NCBI GenBank assembly: GCA_019930625.1
Contig: CP082844.1
Location: forward strand, 2,480,001 to 2,544,000
DNA: 64,000 nt
Direction: 5' to 3'
DNA from: Nocardia asteroides
Lineage (GTDB): Bacteria > Actinomycetota > Actinomycetes > Mycobacteriales > Mycobacteriaceae
The notes below the pieces were generated by a model. The model was not told where the DNA came from and made no database searches. It worked only from the letters and a program-made list of their open reading frames with translations. This document shows, one piece after another, positions 54,178 through 62,642 of the stretch. The position numbers and the translations under genes are program-made. How positions within the stretch are numbered: the first letter of the stretch is position 1; every line of letters begins with the position of its first letter.

Positions 54178-54477
54178 TCAGGACTCCCTTGATGTGTCCG
54201 GCTTCATTCGTCCGCCATCGATCAGCGTTTGACGTGCCGTTTCTTTGCGGGGGCACTCGGTGGCGCGGCAGCCTCGATGCTGCTGCATGGTCGCGTGGGC
54301 TTCTTCGACGCTGAGAGGCCGATCGGGCGCTGCGTGCGGCCAGCCTGTAGGCCTCCGTCGGCTGGCCCGCCACTCGGCTTGGACACGGTCGATGATGTCT
54401 TGGACGTTGGTCCCCCGGTCCGATGGTTCGGCATCGTCCTGCCACCAATTGAAAACCATTGCGGCATCCATCCTCAT
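54178..54477 (-). CDS. Conserved hypothetical protein with CX5CP motif
   Basis: The 99-aa protein starts at ATG 54477, which overlaps the stop of the preceding small gene as ATGA. N-terminus MRMDAAMVFNWWQDD, C-terminal motif QHRGCRATECPRKETARQTL. This motif looks like that of small actinobacterial proteins encoded next to HTH regulators, but I cannot name the family. It is transcribed away from the DUF6879 cassette and probably pairs with the frameshifted gene before it. Confidence 0.6.
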   Translation of the reverse strand: MRMDAAMVFNWWQDDAEPSDRGTNVQDIIDRVQAEWRASRRRPTGWPHAAPDRPLSVEEAHATMQQHRGCRATECPRKETARQTLIDGGRMKPDTSRES

Positions 54478-54663
54478 CTGAGTGTTGGGTTGGAAGTCAC
54501 CGGAGCCGGAGGAGTCAGCACCCCGGCGCCGGGACGGTTCTGGGGCCGCCACTCCAGGCCAGACATCGCGGCGTCTCGGGCGACGATTTCGAGGACTTCG
54601 GGTCTCGGTTTTCGGTCGAGAATCCAAAGCGACACGAAGATCAACGCGAGCTTTGGTGGACAT
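54474..54663 (-). pseudogene. Small gene with a single-base frameshift
   Basis: ATG 54663 has a GAGGGGG ribosome site 7 nt upstream, but its own frame soon becomes unlikely. Removing one A from AAA at codon 4 joins MSTK to LALIFVSLWILDRKPRPEVL and continues EIVARDAAMSGLEWRPQ to a TGA that overlaps the next gene start. The shifted frame has much better codon use and a plausible sequence of about 60 aa. Without the indel correction, translation could start only at TTG 54644. A sequencing error in the A-run is possible. Confidence 0.6.
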
Positions 54664-54918
54664 CGCGTTACCCCCTCTGCACGTGTTCGAGTCGCTGCGG
54701 TGTGGCCCCCGCTGCCGGAAACTTCTCGGACTGATCACGGGTGCTGGAACCGGCCCGATGGTGAGTGGCTGGATTCGAAGGTACGAAGCGACATCCGCCA
54801 GGTCTACGAACTTGCGCAAACTTGCGCGGTTTCGCCTAACAGGGTGCATATGCCGCAAGGGTGGCGGATCATGAGGTGTGCTGGCGCAAGCATGCACAAA
54901 CATTCAGGGAGGGACTTG

Positions 54919-55251
54919 ATGATGAACTTACGATTCCTCGGCAAAGGTGGCTCTGATAAGACGGGTTGCCCATCGTTGTATGCCACTGCTCAGGGAAGTT
55001 ATCTCGTTCAGGGATGGCAGACCGGCGAGCCTGAGACAGTGGAGATTCCGCACCTGTTGACCGGCTTCGCTGAGCCGGACACCTTCATCGGCGCGACGAT
55101 GACGGACACGGGAAGGGGGACGTTCAGGTTGACTGGCCGCCCCATCACTGATCATGAAACGTTGAGCCAGTTGGTGCTGGAGGACAACGAAGCAGCCATC
55201 GAAGTGCCGAAGGCTGAAAGGAATTACTACGGTGGAATTTCGCTCGGATGA
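54919..55251 (+). CDS. Small protein of the DUF6879/XRE cassette
   Basis: The 110-aa protein starts at ATG 54919 (second ATG at 54922) with AGGGAGGGA upstream. N-terminal FLGKGGSDKTGCPSLYATAQ and C-terminal AAIEVPKAERNYYGG. I recognise it only as the usual first gene before DUF6879 genes in actinobacteria. It overlaps the DUF6879 gene by 20 nt, so translation is coupled. Just upstream ACTTGCGCAAACTTGCGC is a short direct repeat in the likely promoter region. Confidence 0.7.
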   Translation: MMNLRFLGKGGSDKTGCPSLYATAQGSYLVQGWQTGEPETVEIPHLLTGFAEPDTFIGATMTDTGRGTFRLTGRPITDHETLSQLVLEDNEAAIEVPKAERNYYGGISLG

Positions 55252-55765
55252 TCGTTGGCTGGAGCTATTCGAGAGCGCCCGGCGTTCAGCGTTCCACCTG
55301 GAGGTCCGGGATTCCTACGCCGAGCCCGAGGAGTCTGCACCGCTACGGCGGTTCCTCGCAGGCGAACCGGAGCCGCCGGACGGCTACGACAAGAACGACT
55401 GGATCGAACTCATAGAAGCACTGAGCGATCGCGGGGTCACGATGAGCCGCATCCGCGTGGTAACCGAGCCCCTTTCCGGCTATCAACGGTGGTTGTTGTC
55501 CGTGGCTGGAAGTAGCGTGAATGCCGGGGAGGACATTCGTTACGTTCCCAGGCATCTCGCGGGAGAGACTCCTCTCGATGACTGGTGGTTGTTCGATGAC
55601 GAACTGGTGGCGTTCAACCTCGTCGACGCCGCAGGCAAGCCGGCCGGCGCGGCAGTGACCAACGATCCCGGCGTGGCGGCGTATTGCCGGGTCGTCAGGC
55701 AAAGGCTCTGGGATCGGGCCATCCCGTACACCGAGTTCGCCGCTTCGGTCAGCACCCAGCGGTGA
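55232..55765 (+). CDS. DUF6879-family protein
   Basis: The 177-aa soluble protein is read from GTG 55232. Conserved blocks: ELFESARRSAFHLEVRDSYA, GVTMSRIRVVTEPLSGYQRW, GEDIRYVPRHLAGETPLDDW and WLFDDELVAFNLVDAAG. The function is unknown; such genes occur beside XRE/DUF5753 regulators in actinobacteria, suggesting a toxin-antitoxin-like or signalling pair. It overlaps both neighbours, and a degraded copy lies 1.5 kb downstream. Confidence 0.85.
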   Translation: MEFRSDDRWLELFESARRSAFHLEVRDSYAEPEESAPLRRFLAGEPEPPDGYDKNDWIELIEALSDRGVTMSRIRVVTEPLSGYQRWLLSVAGSSVNAGEDIRYVPRHLAGETPLDDWWLFDDELVAFNLVDAAGKPAGAAVTNDPGVAAYCRVVRQRLWDRAIPYTEFAASVSTQR

Positions 55766-56604
55766 CCGATTCTGTTCAAGACGCGAGGGAAGCTCTCGGC
55801 CAGAGGCTTCGGGAAATCCGGCGTGATGCCGGTGTCACCGGCCGAGAGCTTGCCTCCCGCGAAGGTTGGCACGAGTCGAAGGTTTCTCGCATTGAGCACG
55901 GGAAAAACACGCCTTCGACTGACGATATCCGCGCTTACTGCAACCACTGCCGGGCGCACGACCAGCTGCCCGACCTGCTTGCCACGCTGCACAACATCGA
56001 TGCCGCATATCTCGAATACCGGCGGTTGCTCAGCGCGGGCGTCAAGCGCGGACAGCAGTTGTATGCCAAGCTCGAAGCGGAAGCAAAGCTGATTCGCACG
56101 TACGATCCGCAGATCATTCCAGGCCTGCTGCAAACCGCCGAGTACGCCGAGGCCAAGCTGCGCAGTGTCATCGAGTTCTATCACTTGCCCAACGACCTCG
56201 ACGCCGGCGTGTCCAAACGCATCGAACGGCAGCAAGTCCTGTATCGCAGAGATCACCGGTTCCACTTCGTCATCAGTGAGCGATCCCTCTACACAACCGT
56301 TGGCGACGACGATGTGATGCGCGGCCAACTCGATCGACTGCACTCGATTATCGGCATGCCGCGAGTCACGTTCGGGATCGTGCCGCTGACAGCTGAGGCC
56401 AAGGTGGTCTTGGAGAATTTCACCATGTTCGACAATCGGATGGTCAAAGTCGAAGGGCACACGGCAGAATTGACCATCACGCAGCCGAGGGAAGTCGCAC
56501 TGTATGGGCGCGCATTCGACGTCTTGTCCAATCAGTCCGTGACCGGCAAACAGGCGCGCGATCTGATCACCGCAGCCCATGCACGGCGTACGGGAGCTGT
56601 CTGA
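55762..56604 (+). CDS. XRE-family HTH regulator with DUF5753 domain
   Basis: The 280-aa protein starts at the GTG overlapping the DUF6879 stop. Its N-terminal XRE HTH (GQRLREIRRDAGVTGRELAS, then HESKVSRIEHGKNTPSTDD, residues about 12-65) is followed by DUF5753 (IIPGLLQTAEYAEAKLRSVI, then HFVISERSLYTTVG and GMPRVTFGIVPL). DUF5753 proteins include Scr1-type antitoxin-like regulators and Streptomyces developmental regulators with small partners. This one completes a three-gene cassette. Confidence 0.88.
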   Translation: MTDSVQDAREALGQRLREIRRDAGVTGRELASREGWHESKVSRIEHGKNTPSTDDIRAYCNHCRAHDQLPDLLATLHNIDAAYLEYRRLLSAGVKRGQQLYAKLEAEAKLIRTYDPQIIPGLLQTAEYAEAKLRSVIEFYHLPNDLDAGVSKRIERQQVLYRRDHRFHFVISERSLYTTVGDDDVMRGQLDRLHSIIGMPRVTFGIVPLTAEAKVVLENFTMFDNRMVKVEGHTAELTITQPREVALYGRAFDVLSNQSVTGKQARDLITAAHARRTGAV

Positions 56605-56712
56605 TGCGGGCTGCGTCGAGATTATCGCTGGGAATAGCGCGAGTTGCGGTAGGCGAAATGGGGACCCTTGGCTACAGGGTGTCACACATGGTCACCGTCA
56701 TGGACGGGACCC

Positions 56713-56802
56713 AAGATCATCGAGGTGCCGAAGCGAGAAAGGAAGTATTTCGGTGCGACTGCTGCAAGGTCAAGCGTTCTGGGACCTGTTCCGGGAGGCT
56801 GA
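56713..56802 (+). pseudogene. Remnant of the small cassette gene, copy 2
   Basis: The frame reads KIIEVPKRERKYFGA, closely matching the IEVPKAERNYYGG end of the small protein of copy 1, and again overlaps the following DUF6879 start. The rest of the gene is missing upstream of 56713. It is the first of three degraded pieces of a duplicate cassette. Confidence 0.65.
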
Positions 56803-57273
56803 GCGCTCCGCGTTCCACCTCGAAACCAGGGACGCCTACGACGTAGAGGACGAGAACCCGCAATTGGCGCGGTTCCTCGAAGGTCACCGAGACGATGACT
56901 ACGCATGGTTTCAGCCCTGGCTGAACCTGATGCGGGACGCCACGAACCGGGGCATCGCAGTCTCGCGGGTGCGAGTCGTCACGGTGCCCCTCCCGGATTA
57001 CCACCGTTGGTTGTTGTCGATCACGCCCGAGAACGCCGATGCAGGGGAGGACATCCGTTACGTGCCGAGGCATCTCGCCGGAGAGCTCCCGGCAGATGAC
57101 TGGTGGCTGTACGACGATTCGCTGGTCGCCTTCAACGTCGTCGACACCAACGGCTTCGGGGTCGGGGCGGCACGACCGACGATCCGCACATAGTCGCCTA
57201 CTGCCGCAGAATCCGAGAACGGCTGTGGAAGCTGGCTACGCCCTATGTCGAGTTCGCGCACGTCACGCCGTGA
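56753..57273 (+). pseudogene. DUF6879-family gene, copy 2, frameshifted
   Basis: From GTG 56753 the frame matches copy 1 (WDLFREAERSAFHLETRDAY, GIAVSRVRVVTVPLPDYHRW, GEDIRYVPRHLAGELPADDW), then at about 57165-57180 shifts and stops at 57193. The continuation in another frame, DDPHIVAYCRRIRERLWKLA then TPYVEFAHVTP, matches the copy 1 C-terminus and ends at TGA 57273. One single-base indel explains it. It may be a true pseudogene or a sequencing error, but the neighbouring fragments favour decay. Confidence 0.8.
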
Positions 57274-57359
57274 CCAACTCGGTTCATGAACAGCGGGAAG
57301 CGCTCCGCTGGTCTCGACCCGACCAGCTAGAACCTGTTTTCAAGTATCCGCCCCAATAA
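57270..57359 (+). pseudogene. Remnant of the XRE regulator gene, copy 2
   Basis: GTG 57270 overlaps the DUF6879 copy 2 stop exactly as in copy 1, and TNSVHEQREAL matches TDSVQDAREAL at the start of the intact regulator. After about 12 codons the similarity is lost and a stop follows at 57357-57359, just before the HIT gene. The regulator is thus deleted apart from its first codons. Confidence 0.7.
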
Positions 57360-57369
57360 ACTGCGGGTC

Positions 57370-57789
57370 GTGAATCCCTACACGATTTTCGCCGATATCG
57401 TCGCCGGGCGAGCGCCGTCGAGCAAGGTCTACGAGGATGACGATGTGCTGGCGTTCATGGACATTCGGCCGATGACGCCGGGGCATCTGCTGGTGGTTCC
57501 GAAGGTGGCCGCGCGCAGTCTCGCCGAGCTCGATCCGGTCGTCGGGGGGAAGCTGTTCCAGGTGGGACAGCGGTTGGCGGCGGCGTTGCGGGCCAGCGAG
57601 GTGGCGTGCGACGGAGTCAATTTCTTCCTGGCGGACGGGGTGACGGCCGGGCAGGAGGTCTTTCACGTGCACCTGCACGTCATACCGCGCACCCCGGGCG
57701 ACGGGTTCGGTTTGCGCGGGCGGCCGACCAGTCCTCGGCGGCCCGATCTGGACTATCTCGCCGCCTCGATTCGGGGTGCACTGGACTGA
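57370..57789 (+). CDS. HIT-family protein
   Basis: The 139-aa histidine-triad protein is read from GTG 57370. IFADIVAGRAPSSKVYEDDD, FMDIRPMTPGHLLVVPK and the triad QEVFHVHLHVIPRTPGDGFG are all present. It is the second HIT gene in the window (the other is at 46422); the two are clearly distinct in sequence. Substrates cannot be told apart here. It starts 10 nt after the remnant of the duplicated regulator. Confidence 0.9.
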   Translation: MNPYTIFADIVAGRAPSSKVYEDDDVLAFMDIRPMTPGHLLVVPKVAARSLAELDPVVGGKLFQVGQRLAAALRASEVACDGVNFFLADGVTAGQEVFHVHLHVIPRTPGDGFGLRGRPTSPRRPDLDYLAASIRGALD

Positions 57790-57862
57790 GCTGATCGATG
57801 GGGCCTGCGGTACCGTCCTGCCCCGGCCATCCCTCGGGGTCGGCTCATCCTCCGGCAGGAAG

Positions 57863-58744
57863 TCACCGATCGGCGTGCTGGCCGAGCAGGGTACGCAGAA
57901 TCGGCTCGGCGTGTACCCAGAGCAGTGCGCCGCCTACATCCGCGACCACGTGGCGGCGTGCACCGGGTATCCGGGTGGACAAGAATGCGCCGCGATCCGG
58001 GGAGTGGCTGGTATCCAGTTCGCCGTACCAGATGTCCACCGGCACCGCGATCTTCTCGAGGTCGAACGGCCAGCGGCGCATCGCGAGCAGGGTGTCGTGC
58101 ACGTATCCCCCGGGCCCTGGCGCGAACGCTTCGGCCAGCGCACAGCGATAGGACGCCGCGAACGCGGCGCTTCGATAGACCGCGACATCGGACGGCGCAC
58201 TCGCGGCGATCACCGTATCCCACATCGCGTCCGCGTCGAACGCCGCGAGATGACGTGCGGCGGCCTCCGGGGCGTGCGCGGCATCGTGTACGAGAGCTCG
58301 CACTCCCTCGGGCAGCGCGTCTGCGAATTCGGGGGCGGCGAGCTCGTCCGCGGCGGAGACCAGGGACACCGCCCCGGCCACGCCGGCCACCGCGCACGCG
58401 AGCGCGAACGGCGCACCTTGCGAGTTACCTACGACCGCTGGTCTGCTCAGCCCGCGGCGCGCGGACAGCTCGCGGATATCGTCGGCGAACGAGGCGAATG
58501 TTCGGTCCGGGGCAGGCGTCGAAGCGCCCAACCCGGGGCGGTCGACGGAGACCAGGCGCACCCCGAGCCCCTCGACGGAGTCGGCGCCGAAGCCGAGCCG
58601 ACGACTCGTCGCCGCTCCCGGGCACAGCAGCACCGGAGTGCCGTCCGGCGGACCCCATTCGGCCCAGCCCAGCGCCCGTCCGTCCGTGAGGCGTGTGGTC
58701 CCGATCCGGTCGGGATCGCGAATCGACACTGACACGCCGATCAT
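57863..58744 (-). CDS. Alpha/beta-fold hydrolase
   Basis: The protein has 293 aa from ATG 58744 (MIGVSVSIRD); an upstream in-frame start at 58756 is less likely. Nucleophile elbow AVVGNSQGAPFALACAV (Ser), oxyanion region LLCPGAATSRRLGFG, and an acid in IWYGELDTSHSPDRG. The final His is probably in ARRHVVADVGG. The class is alpha/beta hydrolase; the substrate is unknown. It is on the opposite strand to the HIT gene (convergent) and the same strand as the OYE gene. Confidence 0.8.
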   Translation of the reverse strand: MIGVSVSIRDPDRIGTTRLTDGRALGWAEWGPPDGTPVLLCPGAATSRRLGFGADSVEGLGVRLVSVDRPGLGASTPAPDRTFASFADDIRELSARRGLSRPAVVGNSQGAPFALACAVAGVAGAVSLVSAADELAAPEFADALPEGVRALVHDAAHAPEAAARHLAAFDADAMWDTVIAASAPSDVAVYRSAAFAASYRCALAEAFAPGPGGYVHDTLLAMRRWPFDLEKIAVPVDIWYGELDTSHSPDRGAFLSTRIPGARRHVVADVGGALLWVHAEPILRTLLGQHADR

Positions 58745-58801
58745 CCTGGCGCGCACCGGCCGCGGCCGCAGCTGATTTTCGCCGCTTCCCGGAGCGACGA
58801 G

Positions 58802-59890
58802 TCAGTCGCGCACCAATTCGGCCGCCGACCAGTTGGGATAGTCGCTGTAGCCCTCGGCGGTGCGGCCGTACAGGAGTTCTTCGCGAATGGGCGCAAGCGG
58901 GAGGTCGTAGCGAATGCGGTGCACCAGATCGGGATTGGCGATGAACGCCCTGCCGAAGGAGACCAGGTCGGCCAGACCCGCGCGCAGCACCTGTTCGGCG
59001 CCCGCCGCCGTGGTGGGCTCGCGGTTCTCGCCGATGTTCGCCATGAGCGTGCCGTGCCAGAGCGGCCGCAAGTCGCGCAGCGCCGGGTAGCGGTCGTTGT
59101 CGGTGAGGTGCAGGTAGGCCAGACCGCGCCCATCGAGTTCGGCGACGAGCGCCCGATAGAGCGGGGCCGGGTCGGCTTCGTACATGTTGAACTGCGGGTT
59201 GCCCGGCGAGAGCCGGACCGCTGTGCGCTCGGCGCCGATCGCCTCGGTCACCGCGTCCACCACCGCGAGGGGCAACCGCATGCGGTTGGCGATCGATCCG
59301 CCGTACTCGTCGTCACGCAAATTGGTGTTGTCGGCGAGGAACTGGTGCAGGAAATAGCTATTGGCCCCGTGGATCTCGACCCCGTCGAAGCCCGCGGCCA
59401 TGGCGTTGCGCGCCGCGGCGGCATAGTGCCGTACGGCGGCCTCGATACCGGCGCGATCGAGCGCGGCGGGCGTGATGGGATCGGCCTTGCCGCCGTCGAT
59501 CAGGTGCACCCGATCGTCGTCCAGCACCGCCGACGGTCCGGCGGGCCAGGACCCATCGATCCGCGCCAGCGGGTGGCCCTTGCGTCCGCCGTGCATGAGC
59601 TGCGCGAAGATCCGGCCGCCGCGCGCGTGCACCGCCTCGGTGACGCGCCGCCACGCCGAAACGTGCATGGGCGTCTGCAATCCGGGCACCCAGGCTTCGC
59701 TCTGTCCGGTGGAGTGCGGCCAGATGCCCTCGGTGACGATGAGCCCGGCCGTCGCGCGCTGGGCGTAGTAGTCGACGACATCGCCGGTCGGCGATCCGTC
59801 GGGCAGCGAGCGCAACCGCGTCATCGGAGACATGACGATCCGGTTGGGCAGGTCGAGCGGGTGGTTGCGGCATTCGGTCAACAGCAGCAT
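58802..59890 (-). CDS. Old Yellow Enzyme-family alkene reductase
   Basis: The 362-aa FMN-dependent oxidoreductase shows RIVMSPMTRLRS, the substrate-binding HGAN in DGVEIHGANSYFLHQFLADN, NLRDDEYGGSIANRM, and VSFGRAFIANPDL. OYE enzymes reduce activated C=C bonds with NAD(P)H. It is divergent from a MerR-type gene with a MerR-like operator between them, so electrophile- or thiol-stress-responsive induction is plausible. Confidence 0.92.
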   Translation of the reverse strand: MLLLTECRNHPLDLPNRIVMSPMTRLRSLPDGSPTGDVVDYYAQRATAGLIVTEGIWPHSTGQSEAWVPGLQTPMHVSAWRRVTEAVHARGGRIFAQLMHGGRKGHPLARIDGSWPAGPSAVLDDDRVHLIDGGKADPITPAALDRAGIEAAVRHYAAAARNAMAAGFDGVEIHGANSYFLHQFLADNTNLRDDEYGGSIANRMRLPLAVVDAVTEAIGAERTAVRLSPGNPQFNMYEADPAPLYRALVAELDGRGLAYLHLTDNDRYPALRDLRPLWHGTLMANIGENREPTTAAGAEQVLRAGLADLVSFGRAFIANPDLVHRIRYDLPLAPIREELLYGRTAEGYSDYPNWSAAELVRD

Positions 59891-59904
59891 GGCTGTACCG
59901 TAAA

Positions 59905-59924
59905 ACCTGACATTGATGTTAGGT
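59905..59924. promoter_or_regulatory. MerR-type operator between the OYE gene and merR
   Basis: ACCTGACA (59905-59912) and TGTTAGGT (59917-59924) form a 7/8 inverted repeat around TTGA. It lies 12 nt before the merR GTG and 14 nt before the OYE start, where the overlapping divergent promoters should be. Confidence 0.7.
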
Positions 59925-59936
59925 CAAGGAGCGAAT

Positions 59937-60308
59937 GTGCGGATCGGCGAACTGGCCGAGCGGACCGGTGTGAGCGTCCGGTCGCTGCGGTACTACGAAA
60001 CCAAAGGCTTGCTGGCCTCGGAGCGGACCTCCGGGGGTCAGCGGGAGTATCCGGAGGCGGCGGTCGACCGGGTCCGTCGCATCCAGGAGATGTTCGCCGC
60101 CGGCCTGCACAGCGACACGATCGGCGAACTGCTGCCGTGCATCCACGACGTCGACGGCACCCCTAATGCCCGAGCGACGCCGTTCCTGGTGGAAAGGCTG
60201 ACCGAGGAACGCGCCAGGATCGATCAGGCGATGCGCGATCTGCGCCGGACCAGCGACGTGCTCGACGGCATCATTCGAGCGGCGGGCGCGGGCGCCTCCG
60301 AACAGTAG
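59937..60308 (+). CDS. MerR-family regulator
   Basis: The protein has 123 aa from GTG 59937, placed by AAGGAG; ATG 59913 lies inside the operator. MerR HTH: VRIGELAERTGVSVRSLRYY, then ETKGLLASERTSGGQREY, followed by a coiled-coil dimer helix (LTEERARIDQAMRDLRRTSD). There is no metal-binding Cys cluster, so it is likely of the small-molecule or stress-sensing branch. It ends 10 nt before ptrB, so readthrough could link the two. Confidence 0.88.
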   Translation: MRIGELAERTGVSVRSLRYYETKGLLASERTSGGQREYPEAAVDRVRRIQEMFAAGLHSDTIGELLPCIHDVDGTPNARATPFLVERLTEERARIDQAMRDLRRTSDVLDGIIRAAGAGASEQ

Positions 60309-60318
60309 GGTGGACGCC

Positions 60319-62490
60319 ATGGCTCTCGACAGCGGAACGATCTCCGAACCCGGTAGCGGCGCGGTGGCGCCGCCGGTCGCCAAGACGGTGCCCACCGAGC
60401 GGGTCCATCACGGCGACGTCTTCGTCGACGAGTACGAATGGCTGCGGGAGAAGGAGAACCCCGACGTCATCGCCTATCTGGAGGCGGAGAACGCCTACAC
60501 CGAGGCACAGACCGAGCATCTGAGCACGTTGCGCGAGCGAATCTTCGACGAGATCAAAGCGCGCACGCAGGAGACCGACCTCTCGGTGCCGACCCGACTG
60601 GGCGACTACTGGTACTACTCGCGCAGCTTCGAGGGCAAGCAGTACGGCGTGCACTGCCGGTGCCCGATCGCCGCGGGCGCCGAGGGCATCGACGCGTGGA
60701 CGCCGCCGCGGTTGGAGGCCGAGACCGAGGTCCCGGGCGAAGAGGTGCTGCTGGACAGCAACGAGCTGGCCGAAGGGCACGATTTCTTCGCGCTCGGCGC
60801 GTTCTCGATCAGCCACGACGGCGATCTGCTCGCCTACTCGGTCGACAACGTGGGCGACGAACGGTACGTGCTGCGTTTCAAGGACCTGCGCACCGGTGAA
60901 CTGCTCGGCGACGAGATCGAGGGCACCGCGCCGGGCGCGACCTGGTCGCTGGACGGTAGCCACGTCTTCTATCAGACCGTCGACGAGTCGTGGCGGCCGG
61001 ACACGGTGTGGCGGCACCGGCTCGGCAGCACCGATCCCGACGTCAAGGTGTTCCACGAGCCCGACGAGCGCTATTGGGTGAGCATCGGCGCCAGCCGGTC
61101 GGAGAAATACCTCATGATCTGGGTCGGCTCCAAGATCACCAGCGAGGGCTGGGTGCTGGAATCCGATGACCCCGAGGGCGAGTTCCGGGTACTGCTGCCG
61201 CGCCGCGAGGGTGTCGAGTACTCGGCCGAGCACGCGGTGATCGGCGGGGCGGACCGGTTCCTGATCCTGCACAACGACGTGGTGGATGGCGTCAAGGCGG
61301 AGAACTTCGTGCTCGCCGAGGCGCCGGTCGACGACCCGTCGAACCTGACGCAGCTGATCGGGCACCGCGACGACGTGCGACTCGAGGACATCGACGCGTT
61401 CCGCGACCACCTCGTGCTCAGCTACCGGCGCGAGGCGCTCACTCGGATCGCGGTGTGGCCGCTGACCGACTCCGGCTACGGCGAGCGGCGCGAACTCGAC
61501 ATCGACCTGGAACTCTTCGCGGTAGGCGTCGGATCCAACCCGGAGTGGGACCAGCCGACCCTGCGCATCGGGCTGACCTCGTTCATCACGCCGATGCAGG
61601 TATTCGACTATGTTCCGGCCACCGGCGAGCTGCTGTTGCGCAAGGAACAGCCCGTGCTCGGCGGCTACGACGCGAACGACTACGAACAGCACCGGGACTG
61701 GGCGGTCGCCGAGGACGGCACGCGGATCCCCATCTCGCTGGTGCGGAAGAAGACGACGGCCGTCGACGGGCCGCAACCGCTGCTGCTCTACGGCTACGGC
61801 TCCTACGAGGCGAGCATCGATCCGGCGTTCTCGGTCGCCCGGCTGTCGTTGCTGGATCGCGGCATGGTCTTCGCGGTCGCGCACGTGCGCGGCGGCGGCG
61901 AGATGGGCAGGCTCTGGTACGAGCACGGCAAGACGCTCACCAAGAAGAACACCTTCACCGACTTCGTCGCCGCCGCGCGGCACCTCATCGAGACCGGGGT
62001 CACCGCCGCCGACCGGATGATCGCCGACGGCGGCAGCGCGGGCGGCCTGCTGGTCGGCGCGGTCGCCAACATGGCCCCCGAGCTGTTCGCGGGCATCCTC
62101 GCCAACGTCCCGTTCGTCGACCCGCTCACCTCCATCCTCGACCCGTCGCTCCCGCTGACCGTGATCGAGTGGGACGAGTGGGGCAACCCGCTGACGGACA
62201 AGGACGTCTACGAGTACATGAAGTCCTACTCGCCCTATGAGAACGTCGAGGCCGAGGACTACCCGGCGATCCTGGCCATCACCAGCCTGAACGACACCCG
62301 CGTGTTGTACGTCGAGCCCGCGAAGTGGATCGCCAAGCTGCGCGCCACCGCGACCGGAGACGCGCCGCTGCTGCTGAAGACGGAGATGAGCGCGGGCCAC
62401 GGCGGGGTGAGCGGGCGCTATGAGAAGTGGCGGGAAGTGGCCTTCGAGCACGCCTGGGTACTCGACACGGTCGGTCTCGCCGACGCGTAG
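60319..62490 (+). CDS. ptrB: Oligopeptidase B-like serine peptidase (S9)
   Basis: The protein has 723 aa from ATG 60319 (GTG 60310 possible). It has a prolyl-oligopeptidase beta-propeller in the N-terminal two-thirds and a C-terminal hydrolase domain: nucleophile Ser in IADGGSAGGLLVGAVANM, acid region AILAITSLNDTRVLYVEPAK (Asp), catalytic His in TEMSAGHGGVSGRYEKWRE. RGGGEMGRLWYEHGKTLTKK is typical of oligopeptidase B, which cuts after basic residues in small peptides. Synteny matches the M. tuberculosis ptrB region near purB. Confidence 0.92.
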   Translation: MALDSGTISEPGSGAVAPPVAKTVPTERVHHGDVFVDEYEWLREKENPDVIAYLEAENAYTEAQTEHLSTLRERIFDEIKARTQETDLSVPTRLGDYWYYSRSFEGKQYGVHCRCPIAAGAEGIDAWTPPRLEAETEVPGEEVLLDSNELAEGHDFFALGAFSISHDGDLLAYSVDNVGDERYVLRFKDLRTGELLGDEIEGTAPGATWSLDGSHVFYQTVDESWRPDTVWRHRLGSTDPDVKVFHEPDERYWVSIGASRSEKYLMIWVGSKITSEGWVLESDDPEGEFRVLLPRREGVEYSAEHAVIGGADRFLILHNDVVDGVKAENFVLAEAPVDDPSNLTQLIGHRDDVRLEDIDAFRDHLVLSYRREALTRIAVWPLTDSGYGERRELDIDLELFAVGVGSNPEWDQPTLRIGLTSFITPMQVFDYVPATGELLLRKEQPVLGGYDANDYEQHRDWAVAEDGTRIPISLVRKKTTAVDGPQPLLLYGYGSYEASIDPAFSVARLSLLDRGMVFAVAHVRGGGEMGRLWYEHGKTLTKKNTFTDFVAAARHLIETGVTAADRMIADGGSAGGLLVGAVANMAPELFAGILANVPFVDPLTSILDPSLPLTVIEWDEWGNPLTDKDVYEYMKSYSPYENVEAEDYPAILAITSLNDTRVLYVEPAKWIAKLRATATGDAPLLLKTEMSAGHGGVSGRYEKWREVAFEHAWVLDTVGLADA

Positions 62491-62642
62491 TCCCACCGTC
62501 CGGCCGCCCGCGCGAACCGGCGGCCGGACGGTAGCGGCGCGCCGTCAGCGGGGTGAGCGCTCGATACACCCGTGACGGAGTGTTCGCCGCCCCGTCATGC
62601 CGCCTGCACGTCGAGGACATGTGCGGCTGGCACCGTAAGTTC

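Noticed and set aside
54178..54663. A single 161-codon protein on the minus strand
   Set aside because: Its first 60 codons have poor codon use; a frameshift joins a much better small gene that ends in an ATGA overlap with the 99-aa gene.
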